Source: Pleurotus ostreatus/Saccharomyces cerevisiae fusant
Taxonomy: Eukaryota > Opisthokonta
NCBI GenBank assembly: GCA_024196135.1
Contig: JAMQCK010000509.1
Location: 1 to 21,039 of the forward strand
Length of the DNA stretch: 21,039 nt
Direction: 5' to 3'
The position numbers and the translations under genes are program-made. Positions 7,038 through 17,371 of the stretch are shown in pieces. Below the pieces are notes generated by a model. It was given only the letters and a program-made list of their open reading frames with translations, did not search any database and had not been told where the DNA came from. Position 1 is the first letter of the stretch. Every line of letters begins with the position of its first letter.

Positions 7038-9629
7038 ATGAGTGTTGAAGTTTTGGATCTGACGGGGTCCGACTGGGATGACGACGCATTTGTATACGAC
7101 CACGAGCGCTGTGACGAGCGCGTCTCGGACGCGCTACATATCAACAACAGCGTTATCATTGGCAAGGGCAAGGGCAAAGCTCAAGAAGAGACCTTAGCTC
7201 TTCCGCAGTCTTCAGGAGACGCGACGAAAGGACCAAGGCCTTTGCAGCAGCGACGTCTTAGTGGCAACGCAAATAAGCGCCCAAGGATATCTTCCGCTGC
7301 GTCGGACGACGTGAGTGCCGCGCCGTTCAGAAATGTCCTTACTTACGCGTGGTTTCAAAGGATGAAATTGAGATCCTAGAAGGCCCCGTTGCTGAGCCAT
7401 CTGAGCCTCGCACGCACAAGCGGCAGCGTACTTCACTGAGCGAGAACGTCAAGCCGAAGCCACAGCCACGGCCGAGCACCTCCAACGATACTGAAAGTAG
7501 CGTGGCTTCTAAGTCCAAGCCCGAAAAAAGCACTCGCCCGCCGAGGATTACCAAGCGAACACTCGCCGCCGACGAACGCCTCGCGCGCAAGCTCGCTGCC
7601 CAAGAGCGCAAGGAGTATGAGGCGTTATGTAAGCAGGTCGAGAAGAAGAAGGTGTGTTGCACAACTCCGCTTCGAGGCTTGGGCTAGAACCTTTTTCCAT
7701 ACTTCGGCTCGAACTTTTCTTGCTGCCGTTTGGGCAAATCCCCCTCCTTATACATCGAGTTGACCCGCTCACACCTCCACAGGAAGGCATCGTCTTCCGT
7801 GTCGTCGTCAACGCCGACGGGAACCTAGAGGACGGCTCGCCCGCGCATCCGGACGACCTGGACCGCTTTGAGCCGTGGAGGCAGCTGTTCGAGAAGGGAT
7901 CCAACTGCAAGGTCAAGCGATGTACGCATGAATTCACCACGGTCACGATGCTTGGGACTAACTCGTGCCCCTATCCTTCCTTCTCAGTCCATTGGATTGT
8001 CAACTACGAGCTTGAAAGGCGGTTCGAGGAAGCGCGCGTCAAACTCCGCGAGATCATGGGCTGTGAGCCCGAGGAGAAGCAACTATTCCACGGGACGTCG
8101 GCGGCGAATATTGAGTCGTAAGTATCAATACTTGCCTCATTTTCTTCCTCATCTACTATTTTCCTTTACTCATTCGACTCTCTTCACCCTTCGCGCTCTC
8201 GAACCGCTTCCATCCCCTTCCACGCTTCTCATTCCTTGCACCTCCTCCACCACACCACCCACTAATCCTCATCATAGCATCCTCAACGAAGGTTTCCGCA
8301 TCGGCGGCGTCGGCAAGCACAGAATCACGAATGGCACAGCGCTTGGCTACGGCATATACCTCGCACAGGACGGCATGACTTCAATGGGCTACGCGGAGGG
8401 TGCGGATCGGATTTTTGCGTGTCGAGGTGAGTGGTGGGTTTGGGTTCCACGCTCGGATTGACGGGCGGACCCTTTGATGATGACTTCGTTCCTTTCGAAT
8501 GTGTCCCTTGCCTTGAATTCATCCATTCCGTCGTTGACATCCCTTCCCTCGTCGACTCGCGCCTTGCTCTTCGAACTCATGCCTCACGTCCGCAAGATTT
8601 TTGTTGCTTTCCATGCTAATACCTCGCTTTCAGTGCTGCCCGGGCGCGTCACGCACGACCTCGCTGAATCCAAGCGCCGTCCGGCCCAAGCCGTCGGCAG
8701 TGGTCAGTACGAGTCCTACAATAACAACAACGTATATGTAGTGCGCCATACTGCGTTGGTGCTACCGTGCTACGTGCGTCTATCTGTCTATTCCTGGTAC
8801 AAGGCTTCGATATATGGCCGTGTTTTCGCACACTAAACGTGTTTCCGCCTGCTGGCTGTTTCTTCGTTTACTCGCCGCTCCTTCGCTCACTCGCCATTCC
8901 TTCGCTCACTGGCTATTTCTTCTCTCACTGGCCGTGTTCCTGCCTACCATCCAATGCCCACGCTGATACCTCCGTTAGATGATTGAATGGGACAACGATG
9001 AGCTATACCGCAACGTTACCGCACAACATAATCAAATTATGGCGCTTGCTGGTGGGGCGAATGGGCTGGCCAATAACCCTTACGCCATCAACAGCCTCAA
9101 CGCTGCCAACAACCTCAACGCTGCCAACAACCTCAACGCTGTCAATAACCTGAACGTCGCTGACAACGATTACAACGCCTTTATGGGCGCTCTCCTGAGT
9201 GGTGCTCTCAACGGATCTGGCGCCGCTTCCAACGCGACTGGACCGTTTACCTTCATGCCGCTGACGGGCGCGGCCCCTATGCCTCAGCTGGGAGCGGCGG
9301 CGCCAGCATTCCCGGCGATGTTGACAGCGCCTGCGTGGGCTGCAATTGGTCAGGCCAACCCTGCTCTTGGCGGCCCTGCCGGTGCGGCGCGCGCATCGAG
9401 AGCCAGTGAGGCGGGGACGCAGCGAGCCAACGTAGCGCAGACACAACGATCCTCTGGTAGAGGCAATCGCAAAGGCAAGGGCAAAGCGGCGGGGAATGTA
9501 GCGACACCGCCGAGAAAGTACGACGATTGGGACGAATGCCAGAAATGGAAGGACGAATACGGGGAATGGCCGGACGAGTACGACGAGGTGCATCACCTCG
9601 ATAGTCCGGATCCGTATGAGGAGTGTTAA
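7038..9629 (+). CDS. PARP catalytic-domain protein with H-Y-V triad, SUMO-interaction-like motifs and Asn-rich tail
   Basis: Putative ADP-ribosyltransferase of 612 residues. Exons: 7038-7310, 7361-7651, 7783-8117, 8278-8426, 8634-8773, 8979-9629; introns of 50, 131, 160, 207 and 205 nt. The PARP signature is LFHGTSAANIESILNEGF (His about 291), GYGIYLA (Tyr about 327) and YVVRHTALVLPCY. Here the usual catalytic Glu, two residues before VV, is Val383. Such H-Y-hydrophobic triads are known in mono-ADP-ribosyltransferases. The N-terminus is charged and low complexity. It carries VEVLDLTGSDWDDD and DEIEILEG, both resembling SUMO-interaction motifs, and basic clusters such as KRPR and KRQR that could be nuclear signals. 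A region at about 189-285 precedes the fold and is not assigned. The last exon encodes NLNAAN repeats, a Pro/Ala segment, a basic patch and an acidic Trp/Tyr-rich end. The family is solid; activity and substrate are unknown. Confidence 0.85.
8862..8937 (+). repeat. Intronic minisatellite, 4 x 19 bp
   Basis: Four pyrimidine-rich 19-bp units (8862-8880, 8881-8899, 8900-8918, 8919-8937) with core cttcgctcactcgcc lie inside the last intron (8774-8978) of the PARP-like gene, about 40 bases before the acceptor. Confidence 0.85.
9095..9166 (+). repeat. Coding 18-bp tandem repeat, 4 copies
   Basis: Units 9095-9112, 9113-9130, 9131-9148 and 9149-9166 derive from cctcaacgctgccaacaa. They encode repeats of NLNAAN in the last exon of the PARP-like gene. 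The first two units are identical; the last is the most diverged. Confidence 0.9.
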
Positions 9630-10061
9630 GGAGGATGTTGTGCGTATGCGTCTGATTCAAGAACTTCTTTTGCTGCACCTAGATCTCGGGTCATCGCGAG
9701 TCTGCCTTTGAGGACTCTTTGAGGAAGAGGAGGCGGAGTTTGAGGTGATTGTTACGCGGAAGGATATAGAAGGTATAGTCACGGCGCGGTCTGAAAGAAC
9801 GTGAGCACGTGTATGGCGTCAGTTCCTTTCAGGCAGTCACTATAAAAGCTCTGTCTTCTCGCACCACCACCCTCATCTCGAACGTCAGACATCTCCTCCC
9901 CACTTCCTCATACTTCGTTGTTCTACCACTTTTCGGTGAACTCTATTGAGGTTGGGCGTGCGCGTGAAGACCAGTAGTAATTGGTACGTGTCATGGATTG
10001 CTTTGAGTAAATTGGCTGCTCCCGACTTATCAGCCTCCAGGTCCCGCGCTACGACTGCACC
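9630..10061 (+). promoter_or_regulatory. 3' UTR of PARP-like gene, then promoter and 5' leader of the next gene
   Basis: The first 150-200 bases after the stop at 9629 should be the PARP-like 3' UTR. Downstream there is a CACGTG core at 9804-9809 (gagcacgtgtatgg) and a consensus TATA box, tataaaag, at 9841-9848. A C/A-rich leader follows. A probable 5' UTR intron lies at 9984-10040 (GTACGT donor, CTCCAG acceptor, 57 nt). It would remove an upstream ATG at 9993 that opens a six-codon ORF (five sense codons and a stop). Confidence 0.6.
9841..9848 (+). promoter_or_regulatory. TATA box (tataaaag)
   Basis: A consensus TATA element 214 bases before the ATG at 10062, or about 157 in mature mRNA if the leader intron is spliced. 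A pyrimidine-rich start region follows. Confidence 0.65.
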
Positions 10062-10841
10062 ATGAAGGTCCCTCGCAACAATACTGCCCTGAGAGAGCTG
10101 CCGGTTCACGGAGAAGTCAAACTTGCTCCGCGGCTTGTTCACGATACTCACGCTCACCCCTACACCTTCGAGCCGAGATACCAAATGCGCGCCCCGTTTC
10201 ATGCGACCTTGCCGGGCAGTGAGATAGTTCGCCTGCGCGAGGCGGACTGGCCGAGTGACGAGTCAGACGACAACGAGGTTGCGCAAGAAGGCCCGTCATT
10301 CGACGATCCGACCGAGCCATGCGGGTCCTTTGCCGCGTCTGCGCTAGCTGCTGCTCCCTCAGATCCCGCACTGCAGACTGCGTTCAGCGACGTTCACAAC
10401 AATCTCTCGGATCAGCCCTTCTCGTCGACTCCCAAGATCAAGGTTATCCTTGCTCCGTCAGGTCGCCTGAGTCGCCTTCGACTCGAGCCCGCTTCTGAGT
10501 CCGTGCTGTCGGGGCTGGGCGCTCATCAAGAACAGGCTAGTCAAGAACACGCTATCCGCACTGCCGCTACGAACCTTCCCCGCCGCATCAAATGTCGATG
10601 GCTGCACGGCCCCAACGAGCAGCCCTGCGATTTCTACTTTGACGGAACCTTGTGCCATCGTGAATTCGTGGCCTCAATCCTGAAGCACTTCAAGAAGATG
10701 GACCCGACCTTCAATCGCGAGACTCTGTCGATCTGCAAGTGGCAGAGCGACGAGTGCACGGTCATGATTACAGCTCAAAGCTGGAGATGGGTGCAGAAGC
10801 ATTTGCTCAAATGCCACCTACAGGCTTGCAAGGCTGCTTAG
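10062..10841 (+). CDS. Orphan protein with C-terminal Cys/His-rich finger-like segments
   Basis: Single-exon gene for 259 residues; I do not recognise a named family. The N-terminal two thirds are polar and probably disordered (PSDESDDNE, many Ser, Ala and Pro). The C-terminus from about residue 178 is ordered and rich in Cys, His and Trp. One segment is C-x10-C-x19-H. The next is C-x6-C-x14-H-x4-H (CKWQSDEC, then WVQKHLLKCH), an atypical C2H2 spacing. The layout resembles degenerate zinc-finger proteins found in variable numbers in mushroom-forming fungi, so DNA or protein binding is possible but unproven. The start is chosen because the ATG follows caccatg, close to consensus, and lies after a TATA box and a likely leader intron. 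There is no signal peptide or membrane segment. It is convergent with the secreted protein gene at 11078-11782. Confidence 0.75.
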   Translation: MKVPRNNTALRELPVHGEVKLAPRLVHDTHAHPYTFEPRYQMRAPFHATLPGSEIVRLREADWPSDESDDNEVAQEGPSFDDPTEPCGSFAASALAAAPSDPALQTAFSDVHNNLSDQPFSSTPKIKVILAPSGRLSRLRLEPASESVLSGLGAHQEQASQEHAIRTAATNLPRRIKCRWLHGPNEQPCDFYFDGTLCHREFVASILKHFKKMDPTFNRETLSICKWQSDECTVMITAQSWRWVQKHLLKCHLQACKAA

Positions 10842-11077
10842 CCTGCGCATTTGGTTGATACACGATGCTGCCGTACGAGCCTTCGACTGCGCTATGGACA
10901 CATCTCACATGTCCTTCTTCACGGTCCAGAATACCTACTGTACATGACCTTGATACCTATCTACGACTGCTTTCCGAATGAGTTCCTTATACATTTGTCC
11001 TCTTGATGATCGCGCTGCATCGTGACACGTTTTCACTTATTGTTCGGTTGAGTAGCTGCAAGTGGGGATTATTTTGC

Positions 11078-11782
11078 TCAGGGGCAGAAGGTGATGTGGA
11101 GGTCGACCTGCGTAGCAAGCAACGTGAGCGCACGCCAAAGAGCAGCCCGTAGAGGCGGCTTACACCGTTGACCTGGCACTGAACCTGAGCCCAGTAGTCC
11201 GTTGGAGTGTGGAACGCATCGTGGCAGTTCGCGCTCGCGCACGTCTTGCCCTGCCCGTTGCACCCGTTGTAGTACTCGAAGTGGACAGCGCGCGTGTACT
11301 TGTGACTGTAGACGAGGTTAGCTTCAATGCAAAAGGGGAGGGTACGACGTGTGCTCACGGAGCGATCAGCGAGATGTCCGTGCTCGAACCTGCGCCGGGC
11401 GAGGGTGGGTCGCGCAAAGTCGTCTCGACGATGGGGCAGTTGTCGCCGTTGAGTCCGCATGGGCCGGTCTGGAGGTAGCTTTACGAGCGGCCGTCAGATC
11501 GAGACGAAGGTAGAGAGGTAAGCTATCCGACTTACGCGATGGCACCGATGATAGCGCTGTTCTGGGTGTAAGAACCGGTGCCGGAATGGAGCGTCGCGCC
11601 GTTCTGCGAGATGAGCTTGGGGGTACCGGTACCACATCTAAGAAGCGCGTAAGTTGATCAGAAATGAGGACCGCGACGTGGAGGCCAACGTACTTGTTGG
11701 TAAACTGTACGGTATGCTGCTCGGCTGCAACAAGGCTTGCAGCAGTCACTGCAAAAGCGACGATAGTTTTAGCAAAGAACAT
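11078..11782 (-). CDS. Small secreted cysteine-rich protein (glycopeptide / thaumatin-like family)
   Basis: Secreted protein of 160 residues. Exons on the minus strand: 11782-11694, 11637-11536, 11478-11359, 11305-11164, 11107-11078; introns of 56, 57, 53 and 56 nt. Residues 1-20 form a signal peptide (MFFAKTIVAFAVTAASLVAA). The mature part starts near EQHTVQFTNKCGTGTPKL and holds eight Cys, which could form four disulfides, including CGLNGDNC and the set in YNGCNGQGKTCASANCHD. It ends in VDLHITFCP. I recognise this as the small secreted family often labelled glycopeptide in Agaricomycetes, with a possible thaumatin-like fold. No N-x-S/T sequon is present in this copy. The function of the family is not established. 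A longer reading frame adds 14 residues upstream, but the internal ATG gives the better signal peptide and matches the paralogue at 20622. A TATA box lies at 11861-11870. Confidence 0.88.
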
Positions 11783-12892
11783 GTTGAGGTGGTAGAGAAC
11801 AGAGTTTCTGAAGCAGTAGAGCAACGGCTGGATGCTGAAGTATCCTCGTTCGCCTGGCTGCTTTTATATACGCGAGCTCAACTCCATGCTCTACGCGCTA
11901 ACCGCGGCGGTAGACCGGTACCTGTCAGACGCGGCAATGCAACCCCACCCTGGTAGCCGTATACGCACCCCATTTACGACTCGTGAGCTCCTGCGGTTAT
12001 GCACTCTGTGGGCCGTCGAGGACGGAGGAGAAACGACAGCGAGAGGTGCCTGCTCGAAAAGGAATGGTTTCCGAGGTCAAACGAACAGCTTGTAATGATG
12101 GCGGGGGACGAAGTGGAGGGTTATGGAGATTTTTTTCGCCTCGGCGCGCCTATTGTCAGAGAGCTTTGCTCACGGGGTCGCTTTCTATAGAGCTAACTGC
12201 ACCATTGCCCACGAACCAGGGTGAAAGTTGAGAACCGCTCGAGCGTCCATAGCTGTGGTTAATGCATTAGTTGGGCATCTGGCCACAATCCAGGCATATT
12301 GAGAGAGGTGAGTATCATTTGTTTGGGCCTTGGTAGATCAGTTTGTGCCTAGTCAAACCTGCCGAGGTGGAGGTCCGAGTAAATCGCAGAATGGTTGGCA
12401 AGGCGCGCATAGAGAGCTGATGGTTGCGCGTAGTGAGCTTTGGGGTGTGTTCGGAACAGAGGACTTCGAGGAAGGGATCATAGGAGTAGACGAGTCCCTT
12501 CAATGACCAGTGGTGGATGATGGTAAGATGAGACTCTAGAGATGGATGTCAATCATTCGGCATGAACTCTCGGCGGACGCCGAATGTTACCTACGATGTT
12601 CGAATCTTGCCCGCGGACATCCAATACGACCTTGGAACATATTTCTGCTTTGAGGGCCATCGTTCACGAAGTATTCTTGTGCACTTACACTTCGGTTTAC
12701 CTTACAGCTTCCTCGGACATCATACTACACCCAGAGATGGCTATGTCGTTCAATTGAGAAAATCTATGTTGCGTTTACACATTTCCACGTCGTAAATAAG
12801 CATGCCGGAACGTTTACAGAGCAAGAATGAGAGCACAATACAACCGATAGAGGTAGGTAAGGAGAAATACATGTAAAAGACCTGCACGGCGC
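11783..12892. other. Intergenic region between the secreted protein gene and MET5
   Basis: About 1.1 kb between two minus-strand genes. It holds the promoter of the secreted protein gene near 11783-11900 and the MET5 3' UTR near 12750-12892. Short ORFs in between show no domain and no plausible exon chain. I see nothing else in it. Confidence 0.6.
11861..11870 (-). promoter_or_regulatory. TATA box of the secreted protein gene
   Basis: Reads TATATAAAAG on the minus strand, 79-88 bases upstream of the ATG at 11782, a normal distance for a strongly expressed fungal gene. Confidence 0.7.
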
Positions 12893-15800
12893 TCACGCCG
12901 CCACCCTGTTCTCGCCCTCGCCGCCCATGCGGTCGTACCAGAACTTGCCCTCCGTCGTGGGCGCGATGTAGCCCGCGCGAATCGTCCAGTCGCCGAAGCG
13001 CTCGCCCTCGTGCCGCTCGAGCGCGTAGCGCTTGATCATGGGCCGGAGGATGGCGAGGATCTCGGGCTCGGTGACGGACTCGCGGTAGATTTTGTTGAGG
13101 CGCTGGCCGTAGTAGCCGCCGCCGAGGAGCATGAGGTAGGTGCCAGGCGCCTTGCCGACGAAGGCGACCTCGGCGGCGTAGGGGCGCGCGCAGCCGTTGG
13201 GGCAGCCGGTCATGCGCATGACGATCGAGTCGTGCCGCAGGCCGTTCTCCTCGCAGATCTTCTCGACCTTGTCGATGAGGATGGGGAGGTAGCGCTCGGA
13301 CTCGGCCATAGCGAGACCTGAGAAGGGGTAAGGCAGAGTCGAAAGGCCGCAAAACAGTATACATACCACAAGTGGGGAAAGCAACACACGCCGAAGACGA
13401 CAGACGCAGGCCAGTGTGCTCGAGGTTGTCGAGCTTGTACTTCGCCAGCAAGCTCTTGATCTGCGGCAGATCCTCCTCCGCGATATCGGACAGCATCAAG
13501 TGCTGGTTCGTCGTCAGACGGAACGTGCCCTTGTGCACCTTCGCGATCTCGCGCAGGCCGGTCTTGAACTCGCGCCCAGGTACGTCCTCGACGCGGCCGT
13601 TCTCGATGTACATCATGAAGTGGTGCTTGCCGTCCTCGCCCTGCGACCAGCCGAAGTCGTCGATGTTGCGGTCGAAGGTGAACGGTCGGGCGGGCGCGAG
13701 CTTCCAGCCCAGCAGCTTCTCGACCTCCTCGCGGAAGCCGTCGACGCCGAGGCGGTCGACGGTGTACTTGAGGCGCGCGTTCTTGCGGCTGTGGAGATCG
13801 TTAGACTATGAGATGGCCAAAGTAATGGATCACGTACTCAGCGCGGTTGCCGTGGTCGCGCTGCACGAGCATGACCTTCTCAGCGACGGCCTTGCCCTGC
13901 TCGGGAGTGCAGAATCCAATGACTGTGCCCAAGCGCGGGTAGGTCTTCTTGTTGCCGTGTGTGACTCCCATACCACCGCCGATCGAGACGTTGAAACCCT
14001 GGAGCTCGCCATCGTCGCCGACAATGGCGATGTAGCCGAGGTCGTTGGTGAAGACGTCGACATCGTTCGTCGGCGGGACAGCGACGGAGACCTTGAACTG
14101 TAGACGAGGTCAGAAGAGTGCTCAATGAAGTAGAAGTGAAAAGCAAACCTTGCGCGGCAAGTAGAAGTCGCCGTAGAGGGGCTCGAAGTCCTTGAGAGCG
14201 TCACCCGCGACAAGCTTCTTGTCGAGCCAGATCTCGTGGTAGGCGCTGGTGTGCGGGAGCAGGTGCTCAGAGACCTGCTTGGCGAACTCGTAGACCTGGG
14301 CGTGGAGCTTGGACTTCGAGGGAATAAGCGAGCAAGTGACGTTCCTAACGGACTCGTCAGCAACCAGCTAGCAGATGAAGACAAATCCAACTCACCTGTT
14401 CACGTCGCCGCAAGCAGCGAGCGTATCGAGGAGCGCACGGTTGATGTCCTTGATCGCGCTCTTCAGGTGCCGCTTGATGACACCGTGGAACTGGAACGTC
14501 TGGCGCGTCGTGATCTTGAAATTGCCACAGCCGTGCTCGTCCGAGATCTGGTCCATCTGCAGCCACTGCCGCGAATCGCACACCCCGCCCGGCATCCGCA
14601 CGCGAATCATGAAGCTGTACGCCGGCTCGATCCCCTGCCCCACGCGCTCGTCCCGGATATCGCGGTCGTCCTGCTGGTAAATCCCGTGGAACTTCGTCAG
14701 CTGCGTGTCGCTCGCGCTCAGCGCGCCCGTCGTCGCGTCCTGCAGCCCCTCCACGATCGTGCCGCGCAGGAAGTTCGACGCGGCCTTGATGTGCTCGTTC
14801 GTGATCGGCTCGGGCTCCGCCTCCGCGATCTCGAGCGTGTCGACCTTGAACGCCTTCCAGATGAGCGGCTCCCAGGTCTTGTAGCCGGTCATGGGCCCGT
14901 CGGCGTCCTGGTCGTCGCCGAGGCCGAGGTCCGCGAAGCGCTCCGCGCCGAGGGCGGCGAGCTTGTGGTCGAGCTCCTTGCCCGGGCGGTTGTAGTACTG
15001 CGCGTCCTCCGCGCGCGGCCAGTAGTGGGAGTCGCCCATACCGAAGACGGCGTACTTGACCTTAGTTAGAGGCTTCTCGCCGGCAGCGACCGCGGCGTTG
15101 AGCGCCTTGAAGAAGCGGCGCGCGTTCTGCGGCGGCTCGCCCTGCCCGGCGGTCGACGTTACGAACGCTACGTACTCCTCCTGCGCGAGCGACTCCAGCG
15201 GAACGCTGTCAAACGTGCCAGCGGTGACCGAAAGACCACGCGCCTCCGCACGCTGCGCAAGCTTCTTCGCCAACTTCTCCGCGTTCCCGCCGTCCGAGGC
15301 GTACAGGATCAACAGCGGCGGCGCGTCGAGGGACGCGACCATCTGCGAGAACGCCTGCTTCGCCTTCAGCCGGCGCTCCTCCTGCACGCGCGCGCCGAGG
15401 CTGCTCACGAGCTCGGCGGCGACGGCCGGCTTCGCGCGCGAGAGCTGCGAGAGGTGGTTCTGGCGGTCGAGGAAGGCGCGCAGGTCGTTCTTGATCGCGT
15501 CCGAGTCGAGCTGGAAGGCCTCCTGGTTCGCGGCGTCCTTGCTGGGGTCCCAGCGGTAGAGCGGCCAGTAGCCGGCATCGACGGCGAGCTTGGTCTCCTT
15601 GAGGACCTCGAGCGCGGGGACGTCCTCGGAGCGGTAGGGGAGGTAGGCGACGACGACGGAGGGGCCGCGGTAGCGGTCGGCCTCCATGACGGCTTGCAGG
15701 ACCTGGCCGTAGGAGGAGTAGACGGCGACGCTGGCGACGTAGACGTCGCCGTGGTTCATCGCGTACAAGCCGACATCCTGCTTGCGGCGGCTGGGGTCGA

Positions 15801-17371
15801 TGGAGTGACGAGTCGTGTAGGGGAGGGTGTCGAGGATGAGGATGTTGATGTCGAGGCCCGAGGCGATGGCGTGGTGCAAGCCGGAGGCACCGAGATCGTA
15901 AGACCAGGCATCCGAACCGATGATCCAGCGCGAGTTGCGAGGGAGTTGGTCCTGGAGCTTCAAGACTTCCGCTGCGGCAGGGTGCTCGACCGGGGTCGCC
16001 TTGAGCGCGTCAGTGATCTGCGCGCCGATCCTGCGGCTCTTCGCGGGATCCTCCTGGTTGAGAAGCCACTGGGAGACGAGGTTGTGCAGGTCGTCGGGAA
16101 TGCCGGACGCCTGGAGAAGCTCCTCCATAGCCGCGACGAGCTGCTTGCGCTTCTCGATGAGGCTCTGGACGCGACCGAGGGCGAATTCGGGGTTGGTGGC
16201 GAGGTTGCCCTGCGTGGCGACGAGGGAGGGGTCATTGGCGACCTCGAGGCGATCGCCGAAGACGTGGGAGAGGATCTTGGTGTACGAGCTCTCGTGCTTG
16301 GGGACGTGCACGGAGGCGGAGGTGGAGGCGACCTCGGCGACCGATCCCAGGACGGGACGAGAGGCAGCGTTCTCGATCACGGACTAGAAGCATTGTCAGC
16401 GATGAGAGAAAGGTGGGTATGGATATGAGACATACCTGCACATCGGCATCCGTAATGCCCTTCGTGCTGCCCAAGACACCAGAGTGGACGGGCTTGCCGG
16501 TCTCCTGCAGCGCATTGACGACATCGAGGTAGAGAGGTGTCCACTTGACGTTCCAACGGCGGATCTGCTCGAGCACGATGACCTGCTCTGCAGATGCAGG
16601 CACGAGAGAGGCGATGCGCGAAGCAGGAAGGGGGTTCAAAAGGGAGATCGAGACGAAGAGCACGCCATCCGTGTTCAGGCGCGCCTCATCCCTGCCGAGA
16701 AGGAAGACGACGGTGCGTGGGTCCGTGGGGGAACCGCCGTACGTCGAGTACGGACGGACGGGGCGACGGACCAGGGTGAGGGTGTTGGCCGCGGCGCGCT
16801 CGTACGCCTTGAATGGGTCTGCAGCCGCCTCGTCCGCCGGAATCGGCGCGGGCGACTGTGCGGCGAGGAAAGCGGTGATCTTGTCCTCGGATACTTCCTC
16901 GACGGCATCGTCTGCCGCGCCTGAGAATGCGTGGATCACGAGCTTGTTGGCCGCCTTGGCAAGCCGCGATGCGAGGAGGGCGTTGTCGTGCGCCTCCTCG
17001 GCGGTGGAGGAGACGATGAAGTACGTAGCGGAGGAGCGGAGGAGAAGGACATCAGAGATGTCGTCCGCGACGCTGAGGTGGAGGACGACGGGGCGGTTCG
17101 CGCTCTCGCTGAGATGGAGGACGAGGCGGGTGGTGAGCTGCGAGGAGGCAGGGGCAACGAGGGAGACGAGGCCGCTGTCGGTGCTGCGAGAGATGATCTC
17201 TCCCGGGTCCGCGCCAAAGGGGATGGAGTGCACTCGCGGGCGCCTGGCCGCGTTTGCGGGGAATGCGGGGGCAAAGGAGGAGGGTGATGGGGGCGGGGGG
17301 AGAGCGTCGACGAGAACGTCGGACGCAGCGTAGGCGACGCGGGCGACGGCGGCGGCGGCGGGGGCAGACAT
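12893..17371 (-). CDS. MET5: Sulfite reductase [NADPH] beta subunit (hemoprotein), complete
   Basis: Reduces sulfite to sulfide in sulfate assimilation, as the siroheme subunit partnered by the flavoprotein Met10. Exons on the minus strand: 17371-16436, 16383-14396, 14344-14149, 14097-13838, 13788-13367, 13317-12893; introns of 49-52 nt. The 1408-residue product is near yeast Met5 (1442). The N-terminal half (about 1-650) is the pyruvate:ferredoxin-oxidoreductase-like region, with [21 protein letters not shown] flavodoxin-like domain follows at about 667-818 ([30 protein letters not shown]). The hemoprotein follows from about 840, with [14 protein letters not shown] across intron 4. Siroheme and Fe4S4 ligands are intact: ACVAFPTC (Cys 1261 and 1267) and TGCPNGC (Cys 1306 and 1310). 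The ATG at 17371 has the context caccaccATGtc and is the first in frame; an upstream extension would need GTG. No sulfur-control motif was recognised in the promoter. Confidence 0.97.

Noticed and set aside
11783..11824. A 14-residue N-terminal extension of the secreted protein
   Set aside because: Starting at the inner ATG gives a clean signal peptide and matches the paralogue at 20622 residue for residue in length.
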